Source of the DNA: Nocardia stercoris
GTDB lineage: Bacteria > Actinomycetota > Actinomycetes > Mycobacteriales > Mycobacteriaceae
Direction of reading: 5' to 3'
Length of the DNA stretch: 64,000 bases
Assembly (NCBI RefSeq): GCF_003696265.1
Contig: NZ_RFFH01000008.1
Location: 62,001 to 126,000, forward strand
Both the position numbers and the translations under genes were made by a program. Position 1 is the first letter of the stretch, and each line of letters starts with the position of its first letter. Of the stretch, positions 17,528 through 26,545 are shown in pieces. Under the pieces are notes generated by a model. The model ran no database searches. It had not been told where the DNA came from and saw only the letters and a program-made list of their open reading frames with translations.

Positions 17528-17676
17528 TTGAAATTTCTAATTTTTAACCCATTCCCCGTTTTCGTGACACGGGCCATACGTTAGAACGTGGTTAATTCCA
17601 TAGGAGCTCCGGGTAGCAGCGGCTACAGTTGGACACGGGAAGATGGCGATGGGGGTTGCTGAGGGTGGTGTTCGGC

Positions 17677-18750
17677 ATGGGAAACGGCGTGCGGGACGGG
17701 CACAAGCCACGAGTCGTCCTGGTAACCGGCGTGAGCCGGTTCTTCGGCGGCAATGTGGTGTCCCGCCTTGCGGCCGACGACGCCGTCGAACGCATCATCG
17801 CGGTCGACGCCCGGCAACCCAGTCCCGAATTACTCCGCCGCATGGGCCGCGCCGAGTTCGTTCGGGCCGATATTCGTAATCCCCTGATCCGTAAGGTGAT
17901 CGACGGTAACGAAGTAGACACGGTCGTGCATCCGGCGATCCTGTCGCGGCCACCGTCCAGCGGTGGCCGCACCGCCATGAAGGACCTCAACGTGCTCGGC
18001 TCGATGCAGCTGCTCGCAGCCTGCCAGAAGGCACCGAGCGTGCGGCGGGTGGTCGTGCGGTCCAGCTCGTCGGTATACGGCTGCAGTGCCAAGGACCCGG
18101 CGAAATTCACCGAGGAAATGAGCGCGCGGACACCACCGCGCGGTGATTACGGCCGCGACCTGATCGAGGTCGAGGGATTTGTTCGCGGGCTCGCGCGGCG
18201 CCGCCCCGATATCGCCGCGGCAATTCTGCGTTTCCCGCCGCTGGTCGGACCCAAGCTGGCTGGATACGGTGTGCAGTATCTGCGATCTCCGATAACTCCC
18301 AGCATTCTGGGCCGTGATCCGCGGATGCAGCTGATCCACGAGGAGGACGGCATCGCCGCCCTCGTCCATGCCGCCCTGTCGGCACCCGGTGGCACCTTCA
18401 ATGTCGCCGGCGACGGTTCCCTGCTGCTCTCGCAGGCCCTGCGCCGGGCCGGCCGCATCGAGCTGCCGGTGCCCTACTTCGTCTTCAAATCGGTCGGCCG
18501 CAACCTGATGAGCCCGATCATGAAGGCGTTCACCTCGGAACAGATCGACTATTTCCTGTTCGGATGCGGTCTCGACACCACCCGGATGCGGACCGAACTC
18601 GGTTTCGAACCCCGCTGGACCACGGTTCAGGCCTTCGACGACTACATCGGGGGCGCAGCGCTGCGGCCCGTCCTGGATCCACGCTGGATCGACGCAGCTG
18701 AAAACACACTTCTCGGCCTGGTCGGCCGGATAGGGAGCGCACCGCAATGA
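17677..18750 (+). CDS. Extended SDR / NAD-dependent epimerase-like protein (galE2-like), atypical active site
   Basis: Protein of 357 residues in the position of M. tuberculosis galE2. The Rossmann start VVLVTGVSRFFGGNVVSRLA departs from the extended-SDR TGxxGxxG rule at the middle Gly (Arg here). The expected Tyr-x3-Lys reads YGRDL, so the catalytic Lys is replaced by Leu, although RSSSSVYG keeps a Ser. It may bind a nucleotide without epimerase chemistry. The ATG at 17677 is preferred over a TTG at 17629, which would add a non-family tail. Its stop overlaps the acyltransferase start (ATGA), so a joint lipid or glycolipid role is likely. UDP-galactose epimerase activity should not be assumed. 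Confidence 0.82.
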   Translation: MGNGVRDGHKPRVVLVTGVSRFFGGNVVSRLAADDAVERIIAVDARQPSPELLRRMGRAEFVRADIRNPLIRKVIDGNEVDTVVHPAILSRPPSSGGRTAMKDLNVLGSMQLLAACQKAPSVRRVVVRSSSSVYGCSAKDPAKFTEEMSARTPPRGDYGRDLIEVEGFVRGLARRRPDIAAAILRFPPLVGPKLAGYGVQYLRSPITPSILGRDPRMQLIHEEDGIAALVHAALSAPGGTFNVAGDGSLLLSQALRRAGRIELPVPYFVFKSVGRNLMSPIMKAFTSEQIDYFLFGCGLDTTRMRTELGFEPRWTTVQAFDDYIGGAALRPVLDPRWIDAAENTLLGLVGRIGSAPQ

Positions 18751-19784
18751 GTGAAGTGGCCAAGGTTATCCAGCTTCATGATGTCGATGTCGAGACCCGG
18801 CATCGATCGACCGCGCGCCGCAAGCTGAGTCAGGTCAAGGATGTCGCCCACCTGCTGCCGGACAGCCCGGTCACCTCGCTGACCGCGCGACTGGCCGAGG
18901 CGGCACCGCGCCCGCCGCAGAGCCTGGGCGAGATGGTGCGCGGCGTGCTGAGCGACGGCATCCGCGGCACCGCCGACTTCGCCCGCCGCAGGCTCACCGG
19001 CGACTACCAGATCGACGAGTTCGGCCTCGACGAGCACCTGCTCGAATCGGTCATGCTGCCGGCGCTGCGCCCGCTCGCGGACCTGTGGTTCCGGGTGCAG
19101 GTGGCCGGCATCGAAAACGTCCCCGAGAGCGGCGGCGCGCTGCTGGTGGTCAACCACGCCGGCGTCGTCCCGCTCGACGGCCTGATCCTGCAGCTGGCGC
19201 TGCACGACCGGCACCCCAAGCAGCGCACGCTGCGTCTGCTGGCCGCCGACCTGGTGCTGGAATTGCCGTTCATCGGCGGCCTGGCCCGCAAGGCCGGCCA
19301 CACCCTGGCCTGCCCGGCCGACGCCGAACGCCTGCTGCGCAACGGCGAACTGACCGGTGTCTTCCCGGAGGGCTTCAAAGGCGTCGGCAAGAACTACTCC
19401 GAGCGCTACCGGCTGCAACGGTTCGGCCGCGGCGGATTCGTGTCGGCCGCGGTCAAGACCGGGGTACCGATCATCCCGGTGTCGATCGTCGGCTCCGAGG
19501 AGATCTACCCGAAGCTGGCCGACATCGCGCCGCTGGCCCGGCTGCTCGGCCTGCCGTACTTCCCGGTCACGCCGCTGTTCCCGCACCTGGGCCCGATCGG
19601 CATGGTCCCGCTGCCGTCGAAGTGGTACATCGAGTTCGGCACGCCGATCAGCACCGCCGGTTTCGAGCCGGAGGCGGCCGACGACCCGATGACCATGTTC
19701 GAGATCACCGACCAGGTCCGCGAGACGATCCAGCTCACGCTGTACAAGCTGCTCACCAAGCGCCGCAACACTTTCCTGGGGTAA
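18747..19784 (+). CDS. Lysophospholipid acyltransferase family protein (Rv0502-like)
   Basis: PlsC-superfamily acyltransferase of 345 residues. VVNHAGVVPLDGLI is the block I motif, with His and Asp spaced by six residues as in the mycobacterial branch rather than the usual four. VFPEGFKGVGK is block III, and VPIIPVSIVGSEE matches block IV. A long N-terminal extension of about 125 residues precedes the domain. Expected role: transfer of an acyl chain to a lysophospholipid or another lipid acceptor at the inner membrane. Coupled to the epimerase-like gene by ATGA and separated from the convergent serB-like gene by one base. Confidence 0.88.
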   Translation: MSEVAKVIQLHDVDVETRHRSTARRKLSQVKDVAHLLPDSPVTSLTARLAEAAPRPPQSLGEMVRGVLSDGIRGTADFARRRLTGDYQIDEFGLDEHLLESVMLPALRPLADLWFRVQVAGIENVPESGGALLVVNHAGVVPLDGLILQLALHDRHPKQRTLRLLAADLVLELPFIGGLARKAGHTLACPADAERLLRNGELTGVFPEGFKGVGKNYSERYRLQRFGRGGFVSAAVKTGVPIIPVSIVGSEEIYPKLADIAPLARLLGLPYFPVTPLFPHLGPIGMVPLPSKWYIEFGTPISTAGFEPEAADDPMTMFEITDQVRETIQLTLYKLLTKRRNTFLG

Positions 19785-19785
19785 C

Positions 19786-20847
19786 TCAGGAGGCTCTGGC
19801 GTCGCGCTTGCGGGTCAGAATGGCCGCCGCCGCGCCGCCCGCCGCGCCCAGCGCCAAGGCGGTGGGCACGCCGATCTTGGCGGCCTTGCGGCCGGTGCGG
19901 AAGTCGCGGATCTCCCAACCCCGGTTCTTGGCGACCTCGCGCAGGTCGGAGTCGGGGTTGATGGCGACGGCCGTGCCGACCAGCGACAACATCGGAACGT
20001 CGTTGTGGCTGTCGGAATATGCGGTGCAGCGCTTGAGATTCAGGCCCTCGCGGACCGCCAGGGACCGCACCGCGTGCGCCTTGCCGAGGCCGTGCAGGAT
20101 ATCGCCGACCAGCCGGCCGGTGAACACGCCGTCGACGCTCTCGGCGACCGTGCCCAGCGCGCCGGTCAGGCCGAGGCGTTTCGCGATGACCTGAGCCAGC
20201 TCGACCGGGGTGGCGGTGACCAGCCACACCTGCTGGCCGGCGTCCAGATGCATCTGGGCCAGTGCGCGGGTGCCCGGCCAGATCTTGTCGGCGATGATCT
20301 CGTCGTAGATCTCCTCGCCGAGGGCGGCCAGTTCGGCGGTGGGACGGCCGGCGATGAAGGACAGCGCCTTCTCCTTACCGGAGGCCATATCGCCCTGGCT
20401 CTCCTTGCCAGTCACCCGGAATTTGACCTGCTTCCAGGCCATATCGACCAGATCGCTGGTCTTGAAGTACTTGCGGGCCGCGAGGCCGCGGGCGAAGTGC
20501 ACGATCGACGCGCCCTGCACCATGGTGTTGTCGACGTCGAAGAAGGCGGCCGCGGTCAGATCCCGCAGGATCTCCGAATCCTCACCGGCTTCGGCGAGTT
20601 CGGCGTCGTGCAGGGCCAGGGCGGCGTCGGCGCTGGCCGCACCGGCCAGATTGGCGCGCACCTCTTCCTCGCTCGGGCCGAACGGGCTGTAGGAGAAATT
20701 GGACAGGGTGTGACCCCAGCGCGCGGGGAACTCACCGAACCTGCCTGCGATGAAGCCGAATCCCGCCTTCGCGGGACCCGCGTCGGCAGCGCCGTTGTCT
20801 GCGGGGCCCGGCTCAGCAGATCCCGTGTGTTCCGATGGTTCCGGCAC
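19786..20847 (-). CDS. HAD-IB family phosphatase (SerB1-like), C-terminal membrane anchor
   Basis: HAD-superfamily subclass IB hydrolase of 353 residues. Motif I is AAFFDVDNTMVQGAS (DxDxT), motif II is VTATP, and motif III is AYSDSHNDVPML. M. tuberculosis serB1 lies at the same place; whether the substrate is phosphoserine or another phosphomonoester is not shown. The N-terminal 60 residues are acidic and Ala/Gly-rich; the C-terminus has a hydrophobic stretch (VPTALALGAAGGAAAAIL) followed by KRD, suggesting a tail anchor. The GTG at 20847 is chosen because GGAGG lies 6 nt upstream. Confidence 0.87.
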   Translation of the reverse strand: MPEPSEHTGSAEPGPADNGAADAGPAKAGFGFIAGRFGEFPARWGHTLSNFSYSPFGPSEEEVRANLAGAASADAALALHDAELAEAGEDSEILRDLTAAAFFDVDNTMVQGASIVHFARGLAARKYFKTSDLVDMAWKQVKFRVTGKESQGDMASGKEKALSFIAGRPTAELAALGEEIYDEIIADKIWPGTRALAQMHLDAGQQVWLVTATPVELAQVIAKRLGLTGALGTVAESVDGVFTGRLVGDILHGLGKAHAVRSLAVREGLNLKRCTAYSDSHNDVPMLSLVGTAVAINPDSDLREVAKNRGWEIRDFRTGRKAAKIGVPTALALGAAGGAAAAILTRKRDARAS

Positions 20848-21036
20848 CGCAATCCTCCGCCCGTCGTGCGAACACGCCCACCCTAGGAGACCGACCCTAA
20901 CCGCGCCCGGCGGTTGAGGCCCGGAGGCTGCGGCAGGCACAACCACCCTATCCGAGGGCACCGACGGGGTTGTCGGCCTTGTCGTTTCCGGCGGCGCGCC
21001 CGCGGCACCCCGGCGGGCTGCGCATTTAATGGAGAG

Positions 21037-21315
21037 ATGACCGAACCCACTCCCGATGTGACCCTGCTGACCCGCGCCGGCTGCCATCTCTGCGCCGTCG
21101 CGCTCGAGCAGCTCACCGCGATCTGCGCGGACTACGGCATCGTGCCCGGCTGCGTGGACGTCGACGCGGCCGCCGCCACCGACCCTGGCCTGCGGGCCGA
21201 ATTCGGCGATCGGGTACCGGTGGTGCTGGTCGACGGCCGGGAACACAGCTATTTCGAGGTCGACGAACCCCGATTGCGGGCCACGCTGAACCGCGGCGCG
21301 GGCGCCGCGCGGTAA
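21037..21315 (+). CDS. Glutaredoxin-like protein with CHLC motif
   Basis: Small thioredoxin-fold protein of 92 residues. VTLLTRAGCHLCAVALEQL carries the CxxC (CHLC) redox pair after the first strand; DRVPVVLVDG holds the cis-Pro, and the rest fits the DUF836/glutaredoxin-like family that precedes hemA in mycobacteria (Rv0508). It may reduce disulfides using mycothiol or thioredoxin reductase. GGAGAG lies just before the ATG. It lies 344 bp upstream of rex; the Rex-controlled promoter is in between, so it is probably transcribed separately. Confidence 0.82.
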   Translation: MTEPTPDVTLLTRAGCHLCAVALEQLTAICADYGIVPGCVDVDAAAATDPGLRAEFGDRVPVVLVDGREHSYFEVDEPRLRATLNRGAGAAR

Positions 21316-21469
21316 CCGATCCCGCCCGGTCCACCGCCGGGCCACACCGCCGTCGCGGCGGCGGGTACGCCCCGGACGTGCGCGCGCACTCGGCGCGTTG
21401 GCCGGGCTCCACCGGGCCGACAAGGTTCAATATTCGGGCGGACCTGGTGAGTGACGGATTTCACCGACT

Positions 21470-21487
21470 TTGTGCATGGCTTCACAA
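21470..21487 (+). promoter_or_regulatory. Rex operator overlapping the rex-hemACD promoter
   Basis: TTGTGCATGGCTTCACAA matches the Rex consensus TTGTGAANNNNTTCACAA at 13 of 14 defined positions (C for A at position 6). It overlaps the spacer of a putative promoter: TTGTGC (21470-21475), 17 nt, TACGGT (21493-21498). It is 173 bp upstream of rex, implying autoregulation by NADH/NAD+ ratio. The surrounding 21316-21659 region contains no gene. Confidence 0.8.
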
Positions 21488-21659
21488 GCGGTTACGGTGG
21501 TGTCACGCAACCCGCCCACTCGAGGCCGCGGAGGCCGCCCGAAACCTGGGAAGACACCGTTTTCGGCGCCTGCTCGCGACGCCGGCGTGGACCAGAGCGA
21601 CCGAACAACCCCGACACCGCGGATACCCGAAACCCCGGCCGGACGAGGAGCCGAACGAC

Positions 21660-22469
21660 GTGACAGAGCAGCACGAGCCGCCCACCCCAGGCGTCTCCGG
21701 CAAAGCTCTAGGTAAGGACATCCCCCAGGCTACGGTGTCCCGGTTGGCGACCTACCTCCGGGTGTTGACAGCCCTCTCCGACGAAGGCGTTGCCATCGTA
21801 TCGAGTGAGGAGCTCGCCGTCGCGGCGGGTGTCGGTTCCGCCAAACTTCGCAAGGACCTGTCGTTCCTCGGCCCCAACGGGGTGCGTGGCGTCGGCTACG
21901 ACGTCGCCAAGCTGTGCACCCGGATCGAAGGCGTGCTCGGGCTCAGTGAAGGCCACCGAGTGATCCTGGTCGGCGCCGGTCACCTGGGCCGGGCGCTGGC
22001 CCGCTACGGCGGTTTCGCCCGCCGCGGCTTCACCATGGTCGGCATCTTCGACCACGACCCGCAGGTCATCGGCACGTCGGTCGGCGAGCTGATCGTGCGC
22101 GACATCCGCGACCTCGCGGCCTCGGTCGGCGAACTCGAACCCACCATGGCCGTCCTCGCGGTTCCCGACGGCGCCGCCCAACAGGTGTGCGACGCGCTGG
22201 TCGCCGCCGGAGTGCACGGCATCCTCAGTTTCTCCGCCCTCGCGCTGACCACGCCGCCCTCGGTCGAGGTGCGACGCGTCGATCTCGGTGTCGAACTACA
22301 GATGCTGTCGTTCGAATGGACCCGGACCGCGGCCGCCCGCGAGGACCTGCCCGCCGCGCCGCCGTCCTGGGTCGCGGCCGTGTCCACCATGGCGGCCGTC
22401 GCCACCCCGATCCGCCGGGTGGCCGAACCGATGGCACCGAACAGCAAGGGGACGGTGGTCGCACAATGA
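21660..22469 (+). CDS. rex: Redox-sensing transcriptional repressor Rex
   Basis: Protein of 269 residues. The N-terminal winged helix (PQATVSRLATYLRVLTAL, then SSEELAVAAGVGSAKLRKDL and SFLGPNGVRGVGY) is the Rex DNA-binding domain; the Rossmann NADH-binding domain starts VILVGAGHLGRALARYGGF and contains FDHDP. NADH binding releases Rex from DNA, so the genes it controls respond to the NADH/NAD+ ratio. GAGGAG precedes the GTG start by 9 nt. Its stop overlaps the hemA start (ATGA). The rex-hemA-hemC-hemD order is the one known from Streptomyces; the M. tuberculosis locus, as I recall it, lacks rex. Confidence 0.95.
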   Translation: MTEQHEPPTPGVSGKALGKDIPQATVSRLATYLRVLTALSDEGVAIVSSEELAVAAGVGSAKLRKDLSFLGPNGVRGVGYDVAKLCTRIEGVLGLSEGHRVILVGAGHLGRALARYGGFARRGFTMVGIFDHDPQVIGTSVGELIVRDIRDLAASVGELEPTMAVLAVPDGAAQQVCDALVAAGVHGILSFSALALTTPPSVEVRRVDLGVELQMLSFEWTRTAAAREDLPAAPPSWVAAVSTMAAVATPIRRVAEPMAPNSKGTVVAQ

Positions 22470-23899
22470 GCGTGCTACTGGTCGGAATCTCACACCGCAG
22501 TGCTCCGGTCGCGGTGCTGGAAAAGGTCGCGATCACCGACGACGACCGGCCGAAGCTGACCGATCGCATGCTCGCCTCGCAGCACGTCTCCGAGGCCATG
22601 ATCGTCTCCACCTGCAACCGGGTCGAGGTCTACGCGGTCGTCGACGCCTTCCACGGCGGCCTGGCCGAGATCGGTGAGCTGCTGTCGCGGCACTCCGGGC
22701 TGCCGCTGCCGGAACTGACCAAGCACGCTTACGTCCGATACAGCGAAGCGGCCGCCGAGCACCTGTTCGCGGTGGCCAGCGGCCTGGATTCGATGGTGGT
22801 CGGCGAACAGCAGGTTCTGTCCCAGATCCGCGCCGCCTACGCCGCCGCCGACAAGCATTCCGCCGCGGGCCGCACCCTGCACGAGCTGGCGCAGCAGGCG
22901 CTGCGGGTCGGCAAGCGGGTGCACTCGGAGACCGGTATCGACCGGGCCGGTGCCTCGGTGGTGTCGGTGGCGCTGGACCGGGCCCGGACGGTGTTCGCGG
23001 CCGGTACCGGCGACAGCAGCGACAACACGCTCGCGGGCCGAGTCGGAGTCGTGGTCGGGGCGGGCGCGATGGGCGGCCTGGCCGCCGCGCATCTGGCGCG
23101 CGCCGGAATCGGCCGGATCACCGTCGTCAACCGGACTCTGGACCGGGCGCGGCGGCTCGCGCACACCGCCGAGACCATGCACGGTGTGCCCACGTCGGCC
23201 ACCGACCTGTCCGGTCTGGTCGGGGCGCTCACCGACGCCGACATCGTGCTGACCAGCACGGGCGCGGTCGGCAGCGTCGTGACCCTGGCCGACGCGCACC
23301 GGGCGCTGGCCGGCCGCGAGGATTCGCGCCAGCTGGTGATCTGCGACCTCGGTCTGCCGCGCGACGTCGACCACGCGGTCGCCGGCCTGCCGGACGTGAC
23401 CGTCATCGACATGGAGACGCTGCAGCGCGATCCGGCGGCCGGTGCGGCTGCCGACGACACCGCGGCCGCGCGCACCATCGTCGCCGAGGAGCTGGCCAAA
23501 TTCCTCACCGGCCAGCGGATGGCCGAAGTGACCCCGACCGTCGCCGCGCTGCGGCAACGGGCCGCCGAGGTCGTCGAGGCGGAACTGCTGCGGCTGGAGT
23601 CGAAGCTGCCCGCGCTCGGCACCGACGAGCGGGAAGAGGTCGCCCGCGCGGTGCGCCGGGTGGTCGACAAGCTGCTGCACGCGCCCACGGTCCGGGTGAA
23701 GCAGCTGGCATCCACGCCCGGTGGCGACAGTTACGCCGAGGCGTTGCGGGAACTTTTCGAACTCAAACCCGGTGCGGCGCAAGCAGTTGCGACGCCCATG
23801 GAAGTTGCGGCCCTGGGTGAACTGGCCGACGACTTCACGACCGGGCACCTCGGTGGCAGCGGCCACCCCGGTGCCGGACAGGGGACGACAGCATCATGA
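22466..23899 (+). CDS. hemA: Glutamyl-tRNA reductase
   Basis: First committed step of C5-pathway tetrapyrrole synthesis: NADPH-dependent reduction of Glu-tRNA(Glu) to glutamate-1-semialdehyde. It has 477 residues. GISHRSAPVAVLEK opens the catalytic domain, the nucleophilic Cys50 lies in VSTCNRVE, GLDSMVVGEQQVL and ALRVGKRVHSETGI follow, VVVGAGAMGGLAA is the NADPH-binding loop, and the C-terminal dimerisation helix (LRLESKLPALGTDEREEV) is present. Overlaps rex and hemC by 4 nt each. Confidence 0.97.
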   Translation: MSVLLVGISHRSAPVAVLEKVAITDDDRPKLTDRMLASQHVSEAMIVSTCNRVEVYAVVDAFHGGLAEIGELLSRHSGLPLPELTKHAYVRYSEAAAEHLFAVASGLDSMVVGEQQVLSQIRAAYAAADKHSAAGRTLHELAQQALRVGKRVHSETGIDRAGASVVSVALDRARTVFAAGTGDSSDNTLAGRVGVVVGAGAMGGLAAAHLARAGIGRITVVNRTLDRARRLAHTAETMHGVPTSATDLSGLVGALTDADIVLTSTGAVGSVVTLADAHRALAGREDSRQLVICDLGLPRDVDHAVAGLPDVTVIDMETLQRDPAAGAAADDTAAARTIVAEELAKFLTGQRMAEVTPTVAALRQRAAEVVEAELLRLESKLPALGTDEREEVARAVRRVVDKLLHAPTVRVKQLASTPGGDSYAEALRELFELKPGAAQAVATPMEVAALGELADDFTTGHLGGSGHPGAGQGTTAS

Positions 23900-24987
23900 C
23901 GGAGTCGATCGTGAGCGATTCGGTTCTCACCTTCAGTGCCGGTGACGGCGGGGAACACCCGTCCGGTACCGCCGCGGTTCCGTGGCGGATCGGCACCCGG
24001 GGCAGCCTGCTGGCCCTGACCCAGTCCGGGACCGTCCGCGACGCGCTGATCGCCAACGGCCAGCCCGCCGAACTGGTGATCGTGAAGACCGCCGGTGACC
24101 AGTCCTCGGATCCGGTGCAGCAGATCGGCGTCGGCGTGTTCACCTCGGCGCTGCGCGACGAGCTCGCCGCCGGCACGATCGACATCGCGGTGCACTCCTA
24201 CAAGGACCTGCCCACCGCGCCGGACCCGCGCTTCACCATCGCCGCCATCCCGCCGCGGGAGGACCCGCGCGACGCGCTGGTGGCCCGCGATGGCCTGGTG
24301 CTCGGCGAGCTGCCGGCCGGATCCAAGGTCGGTACCTCCGCGCCGCGCCGGGTCGCGCAGCTGCGCGCGCTCGGCTTGGGCCTGGATCTGGTGCCGTTGC
24401 GCGGCAACCTGGACACCCGGCTGCGCAAGGTGACCGACGGTGAACTCGACGCGGTGGTCGTCGCGCGGGCCGGTCTGGCCCGCATCGACCGGCTGGGCGC
24501 GGTGACCGAGGCGCTGGAGCCGGTGCAGATGCTGCCGGCGCCCGCCCAGGGCGCGCTGGCCGTGGAGTGCCGCAGCGACGACACGGCGATGGTGGAGATC
24601 CTTTCCGCCCTCGACGATGCCGGTACCCGGGCCGCGATCGTGGCCGAGCGGGCGCTGCTGGCGGAACTGGAAGCCGGTTGCACGGCGCCGATCGGCGCGC
24701 TGGCCGAGGTCGTCGAATCACTCGACGACAACGGCCGAATAGTGGAGGAACTGTCGTTGCGCGGCTGTGCGGCCGCCATCGACGGCTCCGATGTGATCCG
24801 GGCATCGGTCGTCGGGCCGCTCACGGCGGCCGAGGAACTGGGCCGGAGCCTGGCGCGCGAGCTGCTCGAGCTCGGTGCGCGCGACTTGCTCACCACCCCG
24901 CCCGACGTGGGCGGTCCCGCGCAGGAGGCAGCCGCCCCCACCCCCGCAGACTTGACCAATTCCAGTCCGATGGAGAACGACAAATGA
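23896..24987 (+). CDS. hemC: Hydroxymethylbilane synthase (porphobilinogen deaminase)
   Basis: Polymerises four porphobilinogens into hydroxymethylbilane. It has 363 residues. IGTRGSLLALTQSGTV begins the domain after a 30-residue non-conserved leader; VHSYKDLPT, PREDPRDALVAR, VGTSAPRRVAQL and LRGNLDTRLRKV are conserved, and the dipyrromethane cofactor Cys lies in ELEAGCTAPIGAL. The Ala/Pro-rich C-tail is longer than in enterobacteria. The start overlaps hemA and the end overlaps hemD (ATGA both times). A start near residue 28 would be closer to the family length, but the overlap supports 23896. Confidence 0.97.
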   Translation: MTESIVSDSVLTFSAGDGGEHPSGTAAVPWRIGTRGSLLALTQSGTVRDALIANGQPAELVIVKTAGDQSSDPVQQIGVGVFTSALRDELAAGTIDIAVHSYKDLPTAPDPRFTIAAIPPREDPRDALVARDGLVLGELPAGSKVGTSAPRRVAQLRALGLGLDLVPLRGNLDTRLRKVTDGELDAVVVARAGLARIDRLGAVTEALEPVQMLPAPAQGALAVECRSDDTAMVEILSALDDAGTRAAIVAERALLAELEAGCTAPIGALAEVVESLDDNGRIVEELSLRGCAAAIDGSDVIRASVVGPLTAAEELGRSLARELLELGARDLLTTPPDVGGPAQEAAAPTPADLTNSSPMENDK

Positions 24988-26543
24988 GTCGAGCCACCAA
25001 GAAGCACCCTGGCCGGATCCTGTTCGTGGGCTCGGGTCCCGGTGACCCGGCACTGCTCACGGTTCGGGCACGCGAGGTGCTCGCGCGGGCGACGCTGGCG
25101 TTCACCGATCCCGACGTGGACCGGGGCGTGCTCGCCCTGATCGGCATGGCGGTCGAGCCGGGAGAGGACGGCACCGCGGCCGTCGATGTGCGCCCCGCGC
25201 TGGGCGATCCGGCCGAGGTCGCCAAGACCCTGGTCGCCGAGGCACGCAACGGGTCCGACGTGGTCCGCCTGGTGTCGGGTGACCCGCTGACCACCGATTC
25301 GGTGATCGCCGAGGTCAACGCCGTCACCCGGTCGCACATGACCTTCGAGGTGCTGCCCGGGCTGTCGTCGGCGACCACGGTGCCTGCCTACGCGGGGATC
25401 GCGCTCGGTTCCCGGCACACCGAGGTCGATGTCCGCGGTGAGGTCGACTGGGCGTCGGTGGCCGCGGCCCCCGGCCCGCTGGTGCTGCACGCGACCTCCG
25501 GGCATCTCGCCGAGACCGCGAGCGCGCTGGTCGAACACGGTCTGGCGCCGCAGACGCCGGTCGCGGTGACCGTGCGCGGCACCAGCCGCCAGCAGCGCAC
25601 CATCGAGGCCACCCTGGCGACCCTGAACGCCACCGCCTCCGAGCTGGTCGGGCCGCTCGTGGTCACGGTCGGCAAGGAGGTCGAGAAGCGGTCGAAGATG
25701 TCCTGGTGGGAGTCGCGTGCCCTGTACGGCTGGACCGTGCTGGTGCCGCGCACCAAGGAGCAGGCGGGGGAGATGAGCGAGAAGCTCGTCACCCACGGCG
25801 CGATTCCCATGGAGGTCCCGACCATCGCGGTCGAGCCGCCGCGCAGCCCCGCGCAGATGGAGCGCGCGGTGAAGGGCCTGGTCGACGGCCGCTACCAGTG
25901 GGTGGTCTTCACCTCCACCAACGCGGTCCGCGCGGTGTGGGAGAAGTTCGGCGAATTCGGCTTGGACGCACGCGCTTTCAGTGGCGTGAAGATCGCCTGC
26001 GTGGGTGAGGCGACGGCCGAGAAGGTGCGCTCGTTCGGCATCAACCCCGAACTGGTCCCCAGCGGCGAACAGTCCTCGGAGGGTCTGCTGGCCGACTTCC
26101 CCCCCTACGACGACGTTTTCGACCCGGTCAACCGAGTGCTGTTGCCGCGGGCCGATATCGCCACCGAAACCCTGGCCGAGGGTCTGCGCGACCGCGGCTG
26201 GGAGATCGACGACGTGACCGCCTACCGGACCGTGCGGGCCTCTCCGCCGCCGGCCGAGACCCGCGAGATGATCAAGACCGGTGGTTTCGACGCCGTGCTG
26301 TTCACCTCCTCGTCCACGGTGCGGAATCTGGTCGGCATCGCCGGTAAGCCGCACGCCCGCACCATCGTGGCGTGCATCGGCCCGAAGACCGCCGAGACGG
26401 CCATCGAGTTCGGCCTGCGCGTGGACGTGCAGCCCGAGGTTGCCCAGGTCGGCCCGCTGGTCGACGCTCTGGCCGAGCACGCGGCCCACCTGCGCGCCGA
26501 GGGCCTGCTGCCCCCGCCGCGCAAGAAGAGCCGCCGCCGCTAG
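24984..26543 (+). CDS. hemD: Fused uroporphyrin-III C-methyltransferase / uroporphyrinogen-III synthase
   Basis: Bifunctional protein of 519 residues. Residues 10-245 resemble the SUMT/CobA methyltransferase fold (FVGSGPGDPALLTVRA SAM loop, VVRLVSGDPLTTD, EVLPGLSSATTVPAYAGI). Residues 250-500 are uroporphyrinogen-III synthase (WTVLVPRTKEQAGEM, VVFTSTNAVRAVW, VTAYRTV, DAVLFTSSSTVRNL, CIGPKTAETA). The synthase closes hydroxymethylbilane to uroporphyrinogen III; the methyltransferase half would lead to sirohaem or cobalamin, although its motifs are less canonical than in stand-alone CobA. The same fusion occurs in mycobacteria. Ends with a basic tail (RKKSRRR). Confidence 0.94.
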   Translation: MSRATKKHPGRILFVGSGPGDPALLTVRAREVLARATLAFTDPDVDRGVLALIGMAVEPGEDGTAAVDVRPALGDPAEVAKTLVAEARNGSDVVRLVSGDPLTTDSVIAEVNAVTRSHMTFEVLPGLSSATTVPAYAGIALGSRHTEVDVRGEVDWASVAAAPGPLVLHATSGHLAETASALVEHGLAPQTPVAVTVRGTSRQQRTIEATLATLNATASELVGPLVVTVGKEVEKRSKMSWWESRALYGWTVLVPRTKEQAGEMSEKLVTHGAIPMEVPTIAVEPPRSPAQMERAVKGLVDGRYQWVVFTSTNAVRAVWEKFGEFGLDARAFSGVKIACVGEATAEKVRSFGINPELVPSGEQSSEGLLADFPPYDDVFDPVNRVLLPRADIATETLAEGLRDRGWEIDDVTAYRTVRASPPPAETREMIKTGGFDAVLFTSSSTVRNLVGIAGKPHARTIVACIGPKTAETAIEFGLRVDVQPEVAQVGPLVDALAEHAAHLRAEGLLPPPRKKSRRR

Positions 26544-26545
26544 GC

